The notes: generated by a model not told the origin, from the letters alone. A stretch of 64,000 nucleotides of DNA from Burkholderiales bacterium (GCA_019634955.1 JAHCAK010000012.1:31621-95620); one strand, 5' to 3'. Shown: positions 18,586 to 28,682, counted from the stretch's first letter. Numbers and translations are program-made.

Positions 18586-19976
18586 GCGCGTTCGCCCGCC
18601 GCGCGGCGGCCGCGGCCGTCGCCCTCACGCTCGGCGCCTGCGCGACGCTGGAGCCGCAACTCCCGCAGGCGCAGCCCGGCGTGCCGGCGCAGTTCCCGGC
18701 CACCGCCGCGACGCCGGCCGGGGCCGATACCGGCGCCACCGCCTGGCGCGACTTCCTCGCCGACCCGCGCCTCGTGCAGGTCGTCTCGCGCGCGCTGGAA
18801 GGCAACCGCGACCTGCGCGTGACCGTGCTCAACGTGGAGCGCGCCCGCGCGCTGCACCGCATCCAGCGCGCCGACCGGTTCCCCTCCGTGGGCGCGACCG
18901 GCAGCCTCACGCGCTCCGGCGGCGGCGACCGCGAGTCGAAGAGCGAGTACGCCGTGAACCTCGGCGTGACCGCCTTCGAGATCGACCTCTTCGGCCGCGT
19001 CCGCAACCTCTCGGAGGCGGCGCTGCAGTCGTACTTCGCGCAGGCCGAGAACCGGCGCAGCGCGGAGCTCGCGCTCGTGGCGGAGGTCGCCAACGCCTGG
19101 CTCGCGCTTGCCGCGGACCGGGAGCTGCTGAAGATCGCGCGCGCCACGCTCGCCAACCGCGAGGAGGCGCTCAAGCTGGCCCTCAAGCGGCACGAGCTGG
19201 GCGCGGTCTCCGCGCTGGACCTCGCGCAGGCGCGCACGGCGGTGGAGGGCGCGCGCGCCGACGCCGCGCGCTACGAGGGCCTCGCCGCGGCCGACGTGAA
19301 CGCGCTCGCGCTCCTCGCCGGCTCGCCTGTCGAGGAGGCGCTGCTGCCCAAGGGCTGGGAAGGCGCCGTCTCGCGCGGCAATGCCGTGCCGGCCAACCTC
19401 GCCTCCGAAGCGCTGCTCTCCCGCCCGGACATCCGCGCGGCGGAGCACGGGCTGCGCGCGGCCAACGCCAACATCGGCGCCGCACGCGCCGCCTTTTTCC
19501 CGTCGATCACCCTGACGGGCGCGGCCGGGACGGCGGCGGGCGAGCTCTCGGGGCTCTTCAAGGACGGCTCCTTCGCCTGGAGCGTCATGCCGCAGGTGAC
19601 GATCCCGATCTTCCAGGCCGGCCGGCTCTCGGCCAACCTCGACGTGGCGCAGGCCGATCGCGACATCGCGCTCGCGCGCTACGAGCAGGCCATCCAGGCG
19701 GGCTTCCGCGAGGTGGCCGACGCGCTCGCGATCTCGGGGACGGCGCTGGCGCAGCGAGAGGCGCAGGAGGCCCTCGTGGACGCGGCGATCGACGCGGAGC
19801 GGCTCTCGCGCGCCCGCTACGACGCCGGCCGCGACGGCTACCTCGGGCTGCTCGACGCGCAGCGCACGCTCTACGGCGCGCAGCAGGGCCTCGTCGCCGC
19901 GCGGCTGGCCGAGCAGGCCAACCGCGTGGCGCTCTACAAGGCGCTTGGCGGGGGCTGGAAGGAGGCGGCGAAGTGA
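18582..19976 (+). CDS. Outer-membrane efflux lipoprotein (OprM/NodT family)
   Basis: The product is 464 residues. A signal peptide ends in LGAC at residue 19, predicting lipidation. Two OEP repeats follow (about 60-250 and 270-460), each a pair of long helices with a short beta segment. Diagnostic pieces are [33 protein letters not shown] and [12 protein letters not shown]. It should form the trimeric channel for the upstream AcrAB pair. Its stop overlaps the GTG start of the TetR gene. Confidence 0.93.
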   Translation: MSAFARRAAAAAVALTLGACATLEPQLPQAQPGVPAQFPATAATPAGADTGATAWRDFLADPRLVQVVSRALEGNRDLRVTVLNVERARALHRIQRADRFPSVGATGSLTRSGGGDRESKSEYAVNLGVTAFEIDLFGRVRNLSEAALQSYFAQAENRRSAELALVAEVANAWLALAADRELLKIARATLANREEALKLALKRHELGAVSALDLAQARTAVEGARADAARYEGLAAADVNALALLAGSPVEEALLPKGWEGAVSRGNAVPANLASEALLSRPDIRAAEHGLRAANANIGAARAAFFPSITLTGAAGTAAGELSGLFKDGSFAWSVMPQVTIPIFQAGRLSANLDVAQADRDIALARYEQAIQAGFREVADALAISGTALAQREAQEALVDAAIDAERLSRARYDAGRDGYLGLLDAQRTLYGAQQGLVAARLAEQANRVALYKALGGGWKEAAK

Positions 19977-20629
19977 ACGCGATCCAGCGGCGCAGCCCGC
20001 GCGCCGAGGCCAAGGCCGAGAGCCAGCGCGAGCGCATCCTCGACGCCGCGCAGAAGTGCTTCATCGAGCACGGCTTCCACGGCGCGGGCATGGCGCTCAT
20101 CGCCGAGACGGCGGGCGTGAGCGCGGGCCTCATCTACCGCTACTTCGACAGCAAGCACGCCATCGTGCTCGCCATCATCGCGCGCGAGCTGGAGGGCAAG
20201 CGCGCCAAGATCGAGGAGCTGCACGCCCGCGACGACTTCCTCGAGGCCGTGATCGCCAAGTTCCGCGGCTGGCAGGCGGGCGAGCCGGAAGTGATGAACG
20301 CGCCGCTCTTCCTCGAGATGTCCGCCGAGGGCACGCGGGCGCCGGAGGTCGCGCGGGCGATCGCCGCCTCCGACGCGCTCACGCGCCAGGACTTCGAGCG
20401 CTGGCTGCTGCGCCCGCGCGCCGAAGGCGGCGTCGGCATGGCCGCGGACTGCGCCCGCCGCAGCGCGCTCCTCGTGCAGTGCCTCATCGAGGGCCTCGTG
20501 GTGCGCGCCGTTCGCGACCCCGGCCTCGACGCCGCGACCCTGCGCGAGGCCCTCGCCCCCGTCTTCCACGCGATGGGGCTCACGCCGGGCGTCCAGGCGG
20601 CCCCGCCTTCCCCGGAACCTTCCCCATGA
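19973..20629 (+). CDS. TetR-family repressor of the efflux operon
   Basis: The product is 218 residues. The N-terminal TetR helix-turn-helix spans about residues 17-65 (RERILDAAQKCFIEHGF, then AGVSAGLIYRYFDSKHAI). The C-terminal ligand domain has a conserved WLLRP region. The GTG start overlaps the channel gene stop, so it is the last gene of the operon it probably controls, giving an autoregulated loop through the palindrome at 14195-14210. The ligand is unknown. Its own stop overlaps the ATG of the next gene, so the peptidase may be co-transcribed. Confidence 0.9.
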   Translation: MNAIQRRSPRAEAKAESQRERILDAAQKCFIEHGFHGAGMALIAETAGVSAGLIYRYFDSKHAIVLAIIARELEGKRAKIEELHARDDFLEAVIAKFRGWQAGEPEVMNAPLFLEMSAEGTRAPEVARAIAASDALTRQDFERWLLRPRAEGGVGMAADCARRSALLVQCLIEGLVVRAVRDPGLDAATLREALAPVFHAMGLTPGVQAAPPSPEPSP

Positions 20630-22680
20630 CCGACCACGACAACCCGCTCCTCGCCCCCTGGGAGGCGGCCCTCGGCCTGCCCCCCTTCACCGCCATCCGG
20701 CCGGAGCACTTCGCGCCGGCCTTCGCGCAGGCGCTCGCCGCGCACCGCGCCGAGATCGACGCGATCGCCGCCAACCCCGCGGAGCCCACCTTCGAGAACA
20801 CCGTGGCCGCCCTCGACGCGAGCGGGCGGCTCCTCACCCGGGTGGAGGCGGCGTTCATGAACCTCACGCGCGCCGACACGTCGGAGGCGCTGCAGGCGGT
20901 CGAGCGCGAGATGGCGCCCCGGCTCGCGGCCCACCACAGCGCGATCGCCCTCGACGTGGCGCTCTTCGCGCGGCTCGATGCGGTGCACGCCCGCCGCGAG
21001 GCGATGGGCCTCGCGCCCGAGGCGCTGCGTCTCGTCGAGCGGTTGCACCGCGACTTCGTCCTCGCCGGCGCGCGCCTTCCCGAGGCGGGCCGGGCGCGGC
21101 AGGCCGCGATCGACGAGCGCCTCGCAGTGCTCTACACGTGCTTCAGCCAGAACGTGCTCGCCGACGAGGCCGGCATCCGCCTCGCGCTGCGCGACGAGGC
21201 CGACCTCGCCGGGCTCCCCGCGTGGCTCCGCGCCGCCGCGCGGCAGGCCGCCGAGGCCTGCGGCGAGGACGCGATGGGCGTGGTCACGCTCTCGCGCTCG
21301 CTGGTCGTGCCCTTCCTCACCTTCTCCAGCCGGCGCGACCTGCGCGAGCGGACCTTCAAGGCGTGGGTGCGCCGCGGCGGCAACGACGGCGCGCGCGACA
21401 ACCGCCCCATCGCGCGCGAGATCCTCGCGTTGCGGCAGGAACAGGCGCGCCTGCACGGCTGCGCGAGCTACGCCGATTTCGCCCTCGTGGACCGCATGGC
21501 CGGCACGCCGGGCGCGGTGGCTTCCCTCCTCGACAAGGTGTGGGGCCCGGCCGTGGCGAAGGCCGCCGGGGAGCGCGAGGCGCTAGCCGCGATGGCGCGC
21601 TCGCTCGGCGAGACGCACGCGATCGAGCCCTGGGACTGGCGCTACTACGCCGAGAAGGTGCGCGCGGCGCGTTACGGCCTCGACGACGCGGCGCTCAAGC
21701 CCTACTTCAGCCTCGAGCGCATGCAGGCCGCGGCCTTCGACGTGGCCGGCCGGCTCTTCGGCATCACCTTCCGCGAGCGCCCCGACATCGCGGCCTACCA
21801 CCCCGACGTGCGCGTCTACGAGGTTGTGGAGGCGGGCGGCCGCCCGGTCGGCGTCTTCCTCGCGGACCATTTCGCGCGCCCCTCGAAGCGCAGCGGCGCG
21901 TGGATGAGCGCGTGGCGCTGGCAGTCGGGCGGCGTGCTCCCGGTCATCGCCAACCACAACAACTTCGCCAAGGCGCCGGCGGGCGAGCCCACGCTGCTCT
22001 CGGCCGACGACGTGCGCACGCTCTTCCACGAGTTCGGCCACGGGCTGCACGGGCTGCTGTCGCAGGTGCGCTACGAGCGGCTTTCGGGCACGCGTGTGCT
22101 GCGCGACTTCGTGGAGCTGCCTTCGCAGCTCTTCGAGCACTGGGCCTTCGAGCCGTCGGTGCTCGCGCGGCACGCGCGCCACCACGCGACGGGGGAGCCG
22201 CTGCCGCCCGCGATGGCCGGGGCGCTCGCCCGCGCGCGGCGCTTCAACCAGGGCTTCGAGACGGTGGAGTACACGGCCTGCGCGCTGGTGGACATGGCGC
22301 TGCACGCGGCCGCCGACCCGCAGGGGGTGGACCTCGACGCTTTCGAGGCCGCGGAGCTCGCGCGCATCGGCATGCCGCGCGAGATCGTGATGCGCCACCG
22401 CCTGCCGCACTTCAGCCACCTCTTCGGCGGCTCGGGCTATGCCGCGGGCTACTACGTCTACCTGTGGGCGGAGGTGCTGGACGCCGACGGCTTCGGCGCG
22501 TTCACGGAAGCCGGCGACCCGTTCGATGCGGAGACGGCCGCGCGGCTTCGCCGCTACGTTTACTCCTCGGGCGCCACGCTCGAGCCGGCGCAGGCCTTCC
22601 GCGCCTTCCGCGGGCGCGACCCCGAGGTCGGCGCCATGCTCGCCAAGCGCGGGCTCGTGCCCGAGGCGGAGCCCGCCTGA
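20626..22680 (+). CDS. dcp: M3-family metallopeptidase, peptidyl-dipeptidase Dcp type
   Basis: The product is 684 residues, the size of Dcp/oligopeptidase A (about 680). The zinc motif HEFGH is at residues 468-472 with the downstream Glu ligand in the FETVEYTACALVDMALH-type helix region. WDWRYYAEKVRAARYGL, YHPDVRVYEV and FGGSGYAAGYYVYLW are typical of the Dcp branch. It removes dipeptides from C-termini or degrades short peptides in the cytoplasm; no signal peptide is seen. The start overlaps the tetR stop (ATGA). It converges on putA. Confidence 0.92.
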   Translation: MTDHDNPLLAPWEAALGLPPFTAIRPEHFAPAFAQALAAHRAEIDAIAANPAEPTFENTVAALDASGRLLTRVEAAFMNLTRADTSEALQAVEREMAPRLAAHHSAIALDVALFARLDAVHARREAMGLAPEALRLVERLHRDFVLAGARLPEAGRARQAAIDERLAVLYTCFSQNVLADEAGIRLALRDEADLAGLPAWLRAAARQAAEACGEDAMGVVTLSRSLVVPFLTFSSRRDLRERTFKAWVRRGGNDGARDNRPIAREILALRQEQARLHGCASYADFALVDRMAGTPGAVASLLDKVWGPAVAKAAGEREALAAMARSLGETHAIEPWDWRYYAEKVRAARYGLDDAALKPYFSLERMQAAAFDVAGRLFGITFRERPDIAAYHPDVRVYEVVEAGGRPVGVFLADHFARPSKRSGAWMSAWRWQSGGVLPVIANHNNFAKAPAGEPTLLSADDVRTLFHEFGHGLHGLLSQVRYERLSGTRVLRDFVELPSQLFEHWAFEPSVLARHARHHATGEPLPPAMAGALARARRFNQGFETVEYTACALVDMALHAAADPQGVDLDAFEAAELARIGMPREIVMRHRLPHFSHLFGGSGYAAGYYVYLWAEVLDADGFGAFTEAGDPFDAETAARLRRYVYSSGATLEPAQAFRAFRGRDPEVGAMLAKRGLVPEAEPA

Positions 22681-22699
22681 GGGGGCCCGCGCCGCGCCG

Positions 22700-25600
22700 T
22701 CAGTCCATCTGCGCGAGCAGGTGGGCGTTGCCGCCCGCGGCTACTGTGTTGACGGAGACGCTTCGCTCCGCCTGCAGGCGCCACGCCGGGTAGAGCCACG
22801 GCGCCGCGGCGGGCTCGACCACGGGGATGCGCGCGCCGCCCCTCGCGGCCACGAGGCGGTTCGCGGCCACCGCGAGCGCGGGCGTTCCCGCGAGCACCGC
22901 GGCGAGCGGGGCGACCCCTGCCCAGTCCTCTTCCGAGGCCACCGCCGAGACGGCGGGCCAGCCGGCCGTGCGCACCCACGCCGCCACGCGCGCGGCCGTC
23001 CGCGCCTCCGCCTCGTGCGCGCCGGCGAGCAGCACGGGGTTGCCCGCGGCGACCGCGGCGATGGCCTGCGCGACCCACGCCGTGGCGGCCCCGGCCTCGT
23101 CCCCGAGGGCGACCGTGAGGCCGCGGGGAATGGCGCGCCAGGTGTTGCGCTCGCCCGTGGGGCCGGGCAGTTCGTGCTCGCGGCCCCCGTCGAGGGCGCG
23201 CAGCGCCTCGGCCACGGCGCGCTCGACGGGCGTGCCTCCGAGGCGCGCCATCTCCCGCAGCACGCGCTCGCGGTCGACGCCTGCCGCCGCCGTCGCGGCC
23301 TGCGCCAGGATGGACAGCGCCTCGGCAAGATCCGCTGCCGGCAGGGCATTCGCGTCGGGCGCGGCGAACGCGAAGGGCGGCGCAGCCGGCACGACGGGCC
23401 GCGCGAGCGCGCGCAGCGTGAACGGGCCGCCCGCCTTCGGGCCGGTGCCGGACTTGCCCTCGCCGCCGAAGGGCTGCACGCCCACCACGGCGCCGACGAT
23501 GTTGCGGTTCACGTAGACGTTGCCGGCGTGGATGCCGCCGCTCGCGAAGTCGATGGTGGAATCGAGCCGGCTGTGCACGCCGAAGGTGAGGCCGTAGCCC
23601 GTGGCGTTGATGGCGTCCACCACCTGCGCCAGGTCCGGCCCGCGGAAGCGCACCACGTGCAGCACGGGCCCGAACACCTCGCGCTCCAGCTCGGCGATCG
23701 AGCCGATCTCGAAGGCGACGGGCGAGACGAAGTGGCCGTGCGCGCCGGGCGCGGCCGGCGCCCGGGCGACGAGCCGCCCGGCCTTCTCCAGCTTCGCGAT
23801 GTGGGCTTCCAGCCCCGCCTTCGCCGCTGCGTCGATGATGGGGCCCACGTCGGTCTCCAGCAGCGCCGGGTCGCCCACGGAAAGCTCCGCCATGGCGCCG
23901 GCGAGCATCGCCAGCACGCGCGCGGCGATGTCCTCCTGCACGAAGAGCACGCGCAGCGCCGAGCAGCGCTGGCCGGCGCTGTCGAAGGCGGACGAGAGAA
24001 CGTCGGCCACCACCTGCTCCGGCAGCGCGGACGAATCCACGACCATCGCGTTCTGCCCGCCCGTCTCGGCCACCAGCGGCACGTTGCCGCGCGCCGCGAG
24101 CGCGCGGTGGATGGCCTCGGCGACCTCGGTCGAGCCGGTGAACATGACGCCATCCACGCGGGAGTCGGCCACGAGCGGCGCGCCCACGGCCTCGCCCGTG
24201 CCCGGCAGCAGTTGCACGGCATCGGCGGGGAAGCCCGCGTCGTGCAGCAGGCGCACCGCGGCGGCGGCGATGAGGGGCGTCTGCTCGGCGGGCTTGGCCA
24301 CGACCGCGTTCCCGGCGGCGAGCGCGGCCGCCACCTGCCCGAGGAAGATCGCGAGCGGGAAGTTCCACGGGCTGATGCAGGCGATGACGCCCAGCGGCGC
24401 GCCGGGCGATTCCTCGAGCACGCGCCGCGCGTAGTAGCGGCAGAAGTCCACGGCTTCCCGCACCTCGCCCACGGCGTTGGGCAGCGTCTTGCCGGCCTCG
24501 TGCACGGCGAGGTGGACGAAGTCGCCGAGGCGTTCTTCGAGGAGATCGGCGGCGCGGTCGAGCAACCGCGCGCGCTCGGCGGCGGGTGTCTCGCGCCACG
24601 CGACCGCCTGCCGTGCCGTGGCGAGGGCGCGGTCGAGATCGGCCTGCGCCGCCTCCACGACGCGGCCCACGACGATGCGCGTGTCGGCGGGGCTGCGCAC
24701 GGGGATCGCGCGCAGGGGATCGAAGGCGCCGCCCGCGGGGCAGGCGGTCCACTCCTCACGAGCAGCCCGCGCGAGCGCCGCGTCCAGCGCCGAGAGCGCG
24801 TGGTCGTTGGCGAGATCCACGCCGCGCGAGTTGCGCCGGCCCGGGTAGATCGCCGGCGGCGCGGGCACGCGCGGGTGGGGGCTCCCGGCGAAAGGCCGCG
24901 CCGTGGTGACGGGGTCCTCGAGGAGGCGCTCCAGCGGCACGGCCGGGTCGACGATCTGGTTCACGAACGACGAGTTGGCGCCGTTCTCGAGCAGCCGGCG
25001 CACGAGGTAGGCGAGCAGCGTCTCGTGCGTGCCGACGGGCGCGTAGATGCGGCAGGGCATGCCGAATTCCCCCGAGCCCACGACCTGGTCGTAGAGCGTC
25101 TCGCCCATGCCGTGCAGGCACTGGAACTCGAAGTCGCGGTGGTCGCCCGCGATCTCGGCCACCTGGCACAGCGTGGACGCGTTGTGCGTGGCGAACTGCG
25201 GGTACACGAGCGCGGGCTCGGCGAGGAGCTTCCTCGCGCAGGCGAGGTAGGCGACGTCGGTGTGGCACTTGCGCGTGAAGACGGGGTAGTCGTCGTGGCC
25301 GGCGACCTGCGCGCGCTTCACCTCCGAATCCCAGTAGGCGCCCTTCACCAGCCGCACCATCAGGCGCCGGCCGCTTCGCCGCGCGAGGTCGAGCACCCAG
25401 TCGGTGACGGCGGCGCAGCGCTTCTGCACCGTCTGGATCACGAAGCCGAGGCCATCCCAACCGGCGAGTTCGGGGTCGAGGGCGAGCGCCTCGAGGATGT
25501 CCAGGGAGAGTTCCAGCCGGTCGGCCTCCTCGGCATCCAGGGTAAGGCCGATGTCGCAGGCCTTGGCGCGCGCGGCGAGCTCCTTCACCACCGGCAGCAG

Positions 25601-26413
25601 TTCGCCCATCGCGCGGGCGTGCTTGGCGCGCGCGTAGCGCGGATGCAGGGCCGAGAGCTTCACGGAGACGCCGGGCCCGGCGTAGATGCCGCGGCCGGCG
25701 GAGGACTTCCCCACGGCGTCGATGGCCTCGAGGTAGGTGCGCCGGCAGCGGTCGGCGTCCTCCGCGGTCATCGAGGCCTCGCCCAGCATGTCGAAGGAGT
25801 AGCGGTAGCCGCGCGCCTCCTTGCGGCGGGCGCGGCCGAGGGCTTCCCCGATCGTCTCGCCCAGCACGAACTGCGAGCCGAGGTAGCCCATGGCGGCCTT
25901 GGTGGCCGCGCGGATCACGGGCTCGCCGGCGCGGGCGATGAGCGCGGTGAGGGCGCCATCCAGCCCCTTGGGCTCGGTTTCCGCGCGCGCGAGGCTCCCC
26001 GACACGACCAGCCCCCAGCAAGCGGCGTTCACGAAGAGCGACTCGCTCCCGCCCACGTGGGACTTCCAGTCGCCGCGCGAGAGCTTGTCGCGGATGAGGC
26101 GGTCGGCGGTCTGCGCGTCCGGAATGCGAAGGAGCGCCTCGGCGAGGCACATGAGCGCGATGCCCTCTTCCGAGGAGAGGTCGAACTCGCTCATGAGCGC
26201 GTCCACGCCGGAGGCGCCGGAGCGCTCGGCGCGCACGCGCGCCACGAGGGCGCCGGCCCGGGCGCGGATGCGCTCGAGGGCCTCGGCGTCGAAGGTGGCG
26301 GCGGGAAGCAGTTCGGCCAGGGACTCGGCCTCGGGGCGGTGCCACGCGGCGGTGACGGCTTCGCGAAGGGCCGTGCCCGGGCGGGCGAGGGGGGCGGGGG
26401 AAGGGGTGTCCAT
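22700..26413 (-). CDS. putA: Bifunctional proline dehydrogenase / P5C dehydrogenase PutA (type B)
   Basis: The product is 1237 residues. An alpha-helical domain leads into the FAD proline dehydrogenase barrel (about 150-460), with MVRLVKGAYWDSEVKRAQ from residue 352 and the C-terminal helix GANSSFVNQIVDP. The aldehyde dehydrogenase follows (about 530-990), with AETGGQNAMVVD and catalytic Cys817 in GQRCSAL. A third, degenerate ALDH-like domain fills about 1000-1237. It oxidises proline to glutamate with channelled P5C. There is no N-terminal ribbon-helix-helix, so it cannot repress itself as E. coli PutA does; the divergent Lrp-type gene is the likely regulator. The ATG at 26413 begins the conserved N-terminal region. 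Confidence 0.95.
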   Translation of the reverse strand: MDTPSPAPLARPGTALREAVTAAWHRPEAESLAELLPAATFDAEALERIRARAGALVARVRAERSGASGVDALMSEFDLSSEEGIALMCLAEALLRIPDAQTADRLIRDKLSRGDWKSHVGGSESLFVNAACWGLVVSGSLARAETEPKGLDGALTALIARAGEPVIRAATKAAMGYLGSQFVLGETIGEALGRARRKEARGYRYSFDMLGEASMTAEDADRCRRTYLEAIDAVGKSSAGRGIYAGPGVSVKLSALHPRYARAKHARAMGELLPVVKELAARAKACDIGLTLDAEEADRLELSLDILEALALDPELAGWDGLGFVIQTVQKRCAAVTDWVLDLARRSGRRLMVRLVKGAYWDSEVKRAQVAGHDDYPVFTRKCHTDVAYLACARKLLAEPALVYPQFATHNASTLCQVAEIAGDHRDFEFQCLHGMGETLYDQVVGSGEFGMPCRIYAPVGTHETLLAYLVRRLLENGANSSFVNQIVDPAVPLERLLEDPVTTARPFAGSPHPRVPAPPAIYPGRRNSRGVDLANDHALSALDAALARAAREEWTACPAGGAFDPLRAIPVRSPADTRIVVGRVVEAAQADLDRALATARQAVAWRETPAAERARLLDRAADLLEERLGDFVHLAVHEAGKTLPNAVGEVREAVDFCRYYARRVLEESPGAPLGVIACISPWNFPLAIFLGQVAAALAAGNAVVAKPAEQTPLIAAAAVRLLHDAGFPADAVQLLPGTGEAVGAPLVADSRVDGVMFTGSTEVAEAIHRALAARGNVPLVAETGGQNAMVVDSSALPEQVVADVLSSAFDSAGQRCSALRVLFVQEDIAARVLAMLAGAMAELSVGDPALLETDVGPIIDAAAKAGLEAHIAKLEKAGRLVARAPAAPGAHGHFVSPVAFEIGSIAELEREVFGPVLHVVRFRGPDLAQVVDAINATGYGLTFGVHSRLDSTIDFASGGIHAGNVYVNRNIVGAVVGVQPFGGEGKSGTGPKAGGPFTLRALARPVVPAAPPFAFAAPDANALPAADLAEALSILAQAATAAAGVDRERVLREMARLGGTPVERAVAEALRALDGGREHELPGPTGERNTWRAIPRGLTVALGDEAGAATAWVAQAIAAVAAGNPVLLAGAHEAEARTAARVAAWVRTAGWPAVSAVASEEDWAGVAPLAAVLAGTPALAVAANRLVAARGGARIPVVEPAAAPWLYPAWRLQAERSVSVNTVAAGGNAHLLAQMD

Positions 26414-26475
26414 GGGGCGAAAAGCCTAGCATCCCTCGCCGGCGGCATCATCTCGTTCTGGGGCCGCGGTGCCGT

Positions 26476-26481
26476 AGAATC
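26476..26481 (+). promoter_or_regulatory. Putative -10 box of the Lrp-type regulator
   Basis: TAGAAT lies 32 bp before the ATG in the 100-bp putA/regulator divergent gap. No convincing -35 box is visible, and the same gap must hold the putA promoter. Confidence 0.35.
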
Positions 26482-26513
26482 CCTTTCGTTGTCCCCCCTT
26501 GAGCGAACAAACG

Positions 26514-27020
26514 ATGGCCAATGCCGATTCCGACCGAACGATCGACGCCACCGACCGCCGCATCCTCGCCGAGCTGCAGAAGAACGGGCGCATCACCAAC
26601 GTGGCGCTCGCGGGCAAGTGCCACCTGAGCCCCGCGGCCTGCCTCGTGCGCGTGCGCCGGCTGGAGGAGGAGGGCTTCATCCAGGGCTACCGCGCGGTGC
26701 TGGACCCGGCGCGGCTGGGCCAGGCGATGGTGGTCTTCGTCGAGGTGAAGCTCGACCGCACCACGAGCGACGCCTTCAAGCGCTTCGCCGCGGCCGTGGC
26801 GGGCGTGCCGGAGATCATCGAGTGCCACATGGTGGCCGGCGGCTTCGACTACCTCGTCAAGGTGCGCGTGGAGGACATGGCCACCTACCGCGAGGTGCTC
26901 ACCAAGGTGCTGGTGGAACTGCCGGCGGTGCGCGAGACGCACACCTTCGCGGTGATCGAGGAGGTGAAGAACGACCCCACGGTCCACCTGCCGGCGGCGA
27001 GGGGCGGGAGGCGGCGCTAG
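26514..27020 (+). CDS. Lrp/AsnC-family regulator, probable activator of putA
   Basis: The product is 168 residues, typical for Lrp (about 160). The N-terminal winged HTH (about 10-60) reads IDATDRRILAELQKNGRIT, then LSPAACLVRVRRLEEEGFI. The C-terminal RAM domain (about 70-150) has the GGFDYLVKVRVEDM core. Divergence from a putA lacking a DNA-binding domain fits the PutR/BkdR role of sensing proline or other amino acids. A TTG at 26499 in the same frame is an alternative start. RHS-derived sequence begins 2 bp after its stop. Confidence 0.9.
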   Translation: MANADSDRTIDATDRRILAELQKNGRITNVALAGKCHLSPAACLVRVRRLEEEGFIQGYRAVLDPARLGQAMVVFVEVKLDRTTSDAFKRFAAAVAGVPEIIECHMVAGGFDYLVKVRVEDMATYREVLTKVLVELPAVRETHTFAVIEEVKNDPTVHLPAARGGRRR

Positions 27021-27021
27021 C

Positions 27022-27891
27022 GCGGGCATCGCCACGGGCGGGCCGGGCGCCAGGGGCCGGCTCACGAAGGTGACCGACCCGTCGGGCAGCACCTCCTGGG
27101 CCTACGACCTGGCGGGCCGCGTGATCTCGAAGGCGCAGACGGTGGGCACGGCCCCGGCGGCGAGGACCTTCACGGTCGGCTACGGGTACACGGCAGGGCT
27201 TCTCACGACGATCACCTACCCGTCGGGGCGGGTGGTGACGCTGGGCCACGACCTGCAAGGGCAGGCCACGAGCCTTGCAGTGGACGCGAGCCCCGTGCTC
27301 TCCGGCGGGCTGTACTTCCCCTTCGGCGGCGTGCGGCAGTGGACGTGGGCCAACGGGCAGGTCTACCAGCGCCTGTTCGACGCCGACGGTCGCGTCTCGG
27401 GCGTGACGCTGGGCCCCTCGACGCACACCTGGGCGGACCTGAACCAGGCGTTCGGCTACGATGTGCTGGACCGGCTCACCTCGGCGGGCATCGCCGCGGG
27501 GCAGGCGCTGGGGTTCAGCTACGACGCCAACGGCAACCGCACGGGGACGACCTTGAACGGGGGCGCGACCACCACCTACACCTACCCGGGCTCGAGCCAC
27601 AGGCTATCGAGCCTTTCGGGAGCCACCTCGAGGAGCTTCACCTACGACGCGGCCGGCAACCTCACGGCGAGCGCCGGGGTGACCTACACCTACGACGGGC
27701 GCGGGCGGATGAAGCAGGCGGGCTCGGCCACGTACCTGGTGAACGGCCTGGGGCAGCGGGTGAGGAAGACGGCGGGCGCGCAGACCCACTTCGCCTACGA
27801 CGAGGCGGGGCGGCTCCTCGGCGAATACGACGGGGCAGTGCGGCGATTCAGGAGTACGTTTGGCTGGGCGACCTTCCGGTGGCGGTGCTGA
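27022..27891 (+). pseudogene. RHS core fragment, 5'-truncated and frameshifted
   Basis: The frame reads RHS/YD repeats directly from the end of the Lrp-type gene: GRLTKVTDPSGSTSWAYD, YDVLDRLTSAG, FSYDANGNRTG, FTYDAAGNLTAS, YTYDGRGRMKQAG. An RHS protein is normally over 1000 residues with a secretion-related N-terminus; all of that is missing, and there is no start signal. The frame leaves the RHS consensus after GEYDGA at about 27835 and ends at 27891. The consensus resumes at 27846 in another frame (IQEYVWLGDLPVAVL). A single-base loss near 27840 would explain this. The fragment is inactive unless it serves as recombination substrate. Confidence 0.85.
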
Positions 27892-28682
27892 GGCCCGCCT
27901 TGCCGGGCGGCTTCACGGCCTACTACGTGTGGGCGGACCACCTGGGGACGCCGCGAGTGGTGAGCGATGCGGCCAACGTGGTGCGCTGGGAGTGGGCCAA
28001 TGCCAATCCGTTCGGGGCGCACGCGCCCGACGACAATCCCTCCGGGGCGGGGGCCTTCGCCTTCAACCTGCGGTTCCCGGGGCAGTACTTCGACCAGGAG
28101 ACGGGGCTGCACTACAACTACTTTCGCGATTACGACCCGGGGATCGGCAGGTATGTTCAGAGCGATCCGATAGGGTTGGTCGGAGGGGTAAACACCTACG
28201 GATATGTATCTGCCCAACCGCTCAGGTTCGGCGACCGTCGCGGCCTGGCTGCAGACTGTCCAGGGTGCCGCGGACAAGGGCCAAGTGATGACGCGTGCTG
28301 CGGGCATCCCAACGCAATGGCGGGACTGGCCGGGATTGGCGGAACAGTCATGTGCTGCGCAGGGCGAAAGGCATCTTGCTCGAACGTGGCCGGCCCAGAA
28401 CCCGGAAAATCCGCACTTCGGAAGTGTGTGATGCGACACGAAGATCGTCACCTTCCGGACACCATGTGTCTAGACTGCTTCAGTGTTCATCGAGCGGTGT
28501 TCCGCCCCGGGATTTCGCAGAGTTCTGGCGAATGCGCAGCCTACAAAGTGGAATTGGAATGCCTCCGCGAAAGTGGGCCTCAGTGCGGCAATGACGGAGC
28601 CTGCCTTGATTGGATTAGGAGCACGCTTTCGCACAAGCTCGATTTTGGGAACATGTTCTTCAATTGCGGGTTCATGCGATGA
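27846..28682 (+). pseudogene. RHS core 3' part with tip domain 1 (HExxH, Cys-rich)
   Basis: In the frame following the upstream frameshift, the segment carries the end of the RHS core: YVWADHLGTPRVV, FNLRFPGQYFDQETG, YNYFRDYDPGIGRYVQSDP and the NTYGYV boundary. The usual second DPxGL cleavage-type motif is changed to DRRGL. From about 28235 a unique Cys-rich tip of about 150 residues begins. It contains HEDRH (an HExxH zinc-peptidase-like motif, codons about 28437-28451) and, 40 residues on, GECAAYKVELEC, which could supply the third ligand. It is not expressible as a full RHS protein here. The next gene overlaps its stop and looks like the immunity partner. Confidence 0.75.

Noticed and set aside
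15312..19976. Very long forward frames such as 15312-19976 and 12464-13525 as single genes
   Set aside because: Most of their length is an out-of-frame shadow of known genes, with Arg/Ala/Gly-rich nonsense composition; only the terminal in-frame parts match protein families.
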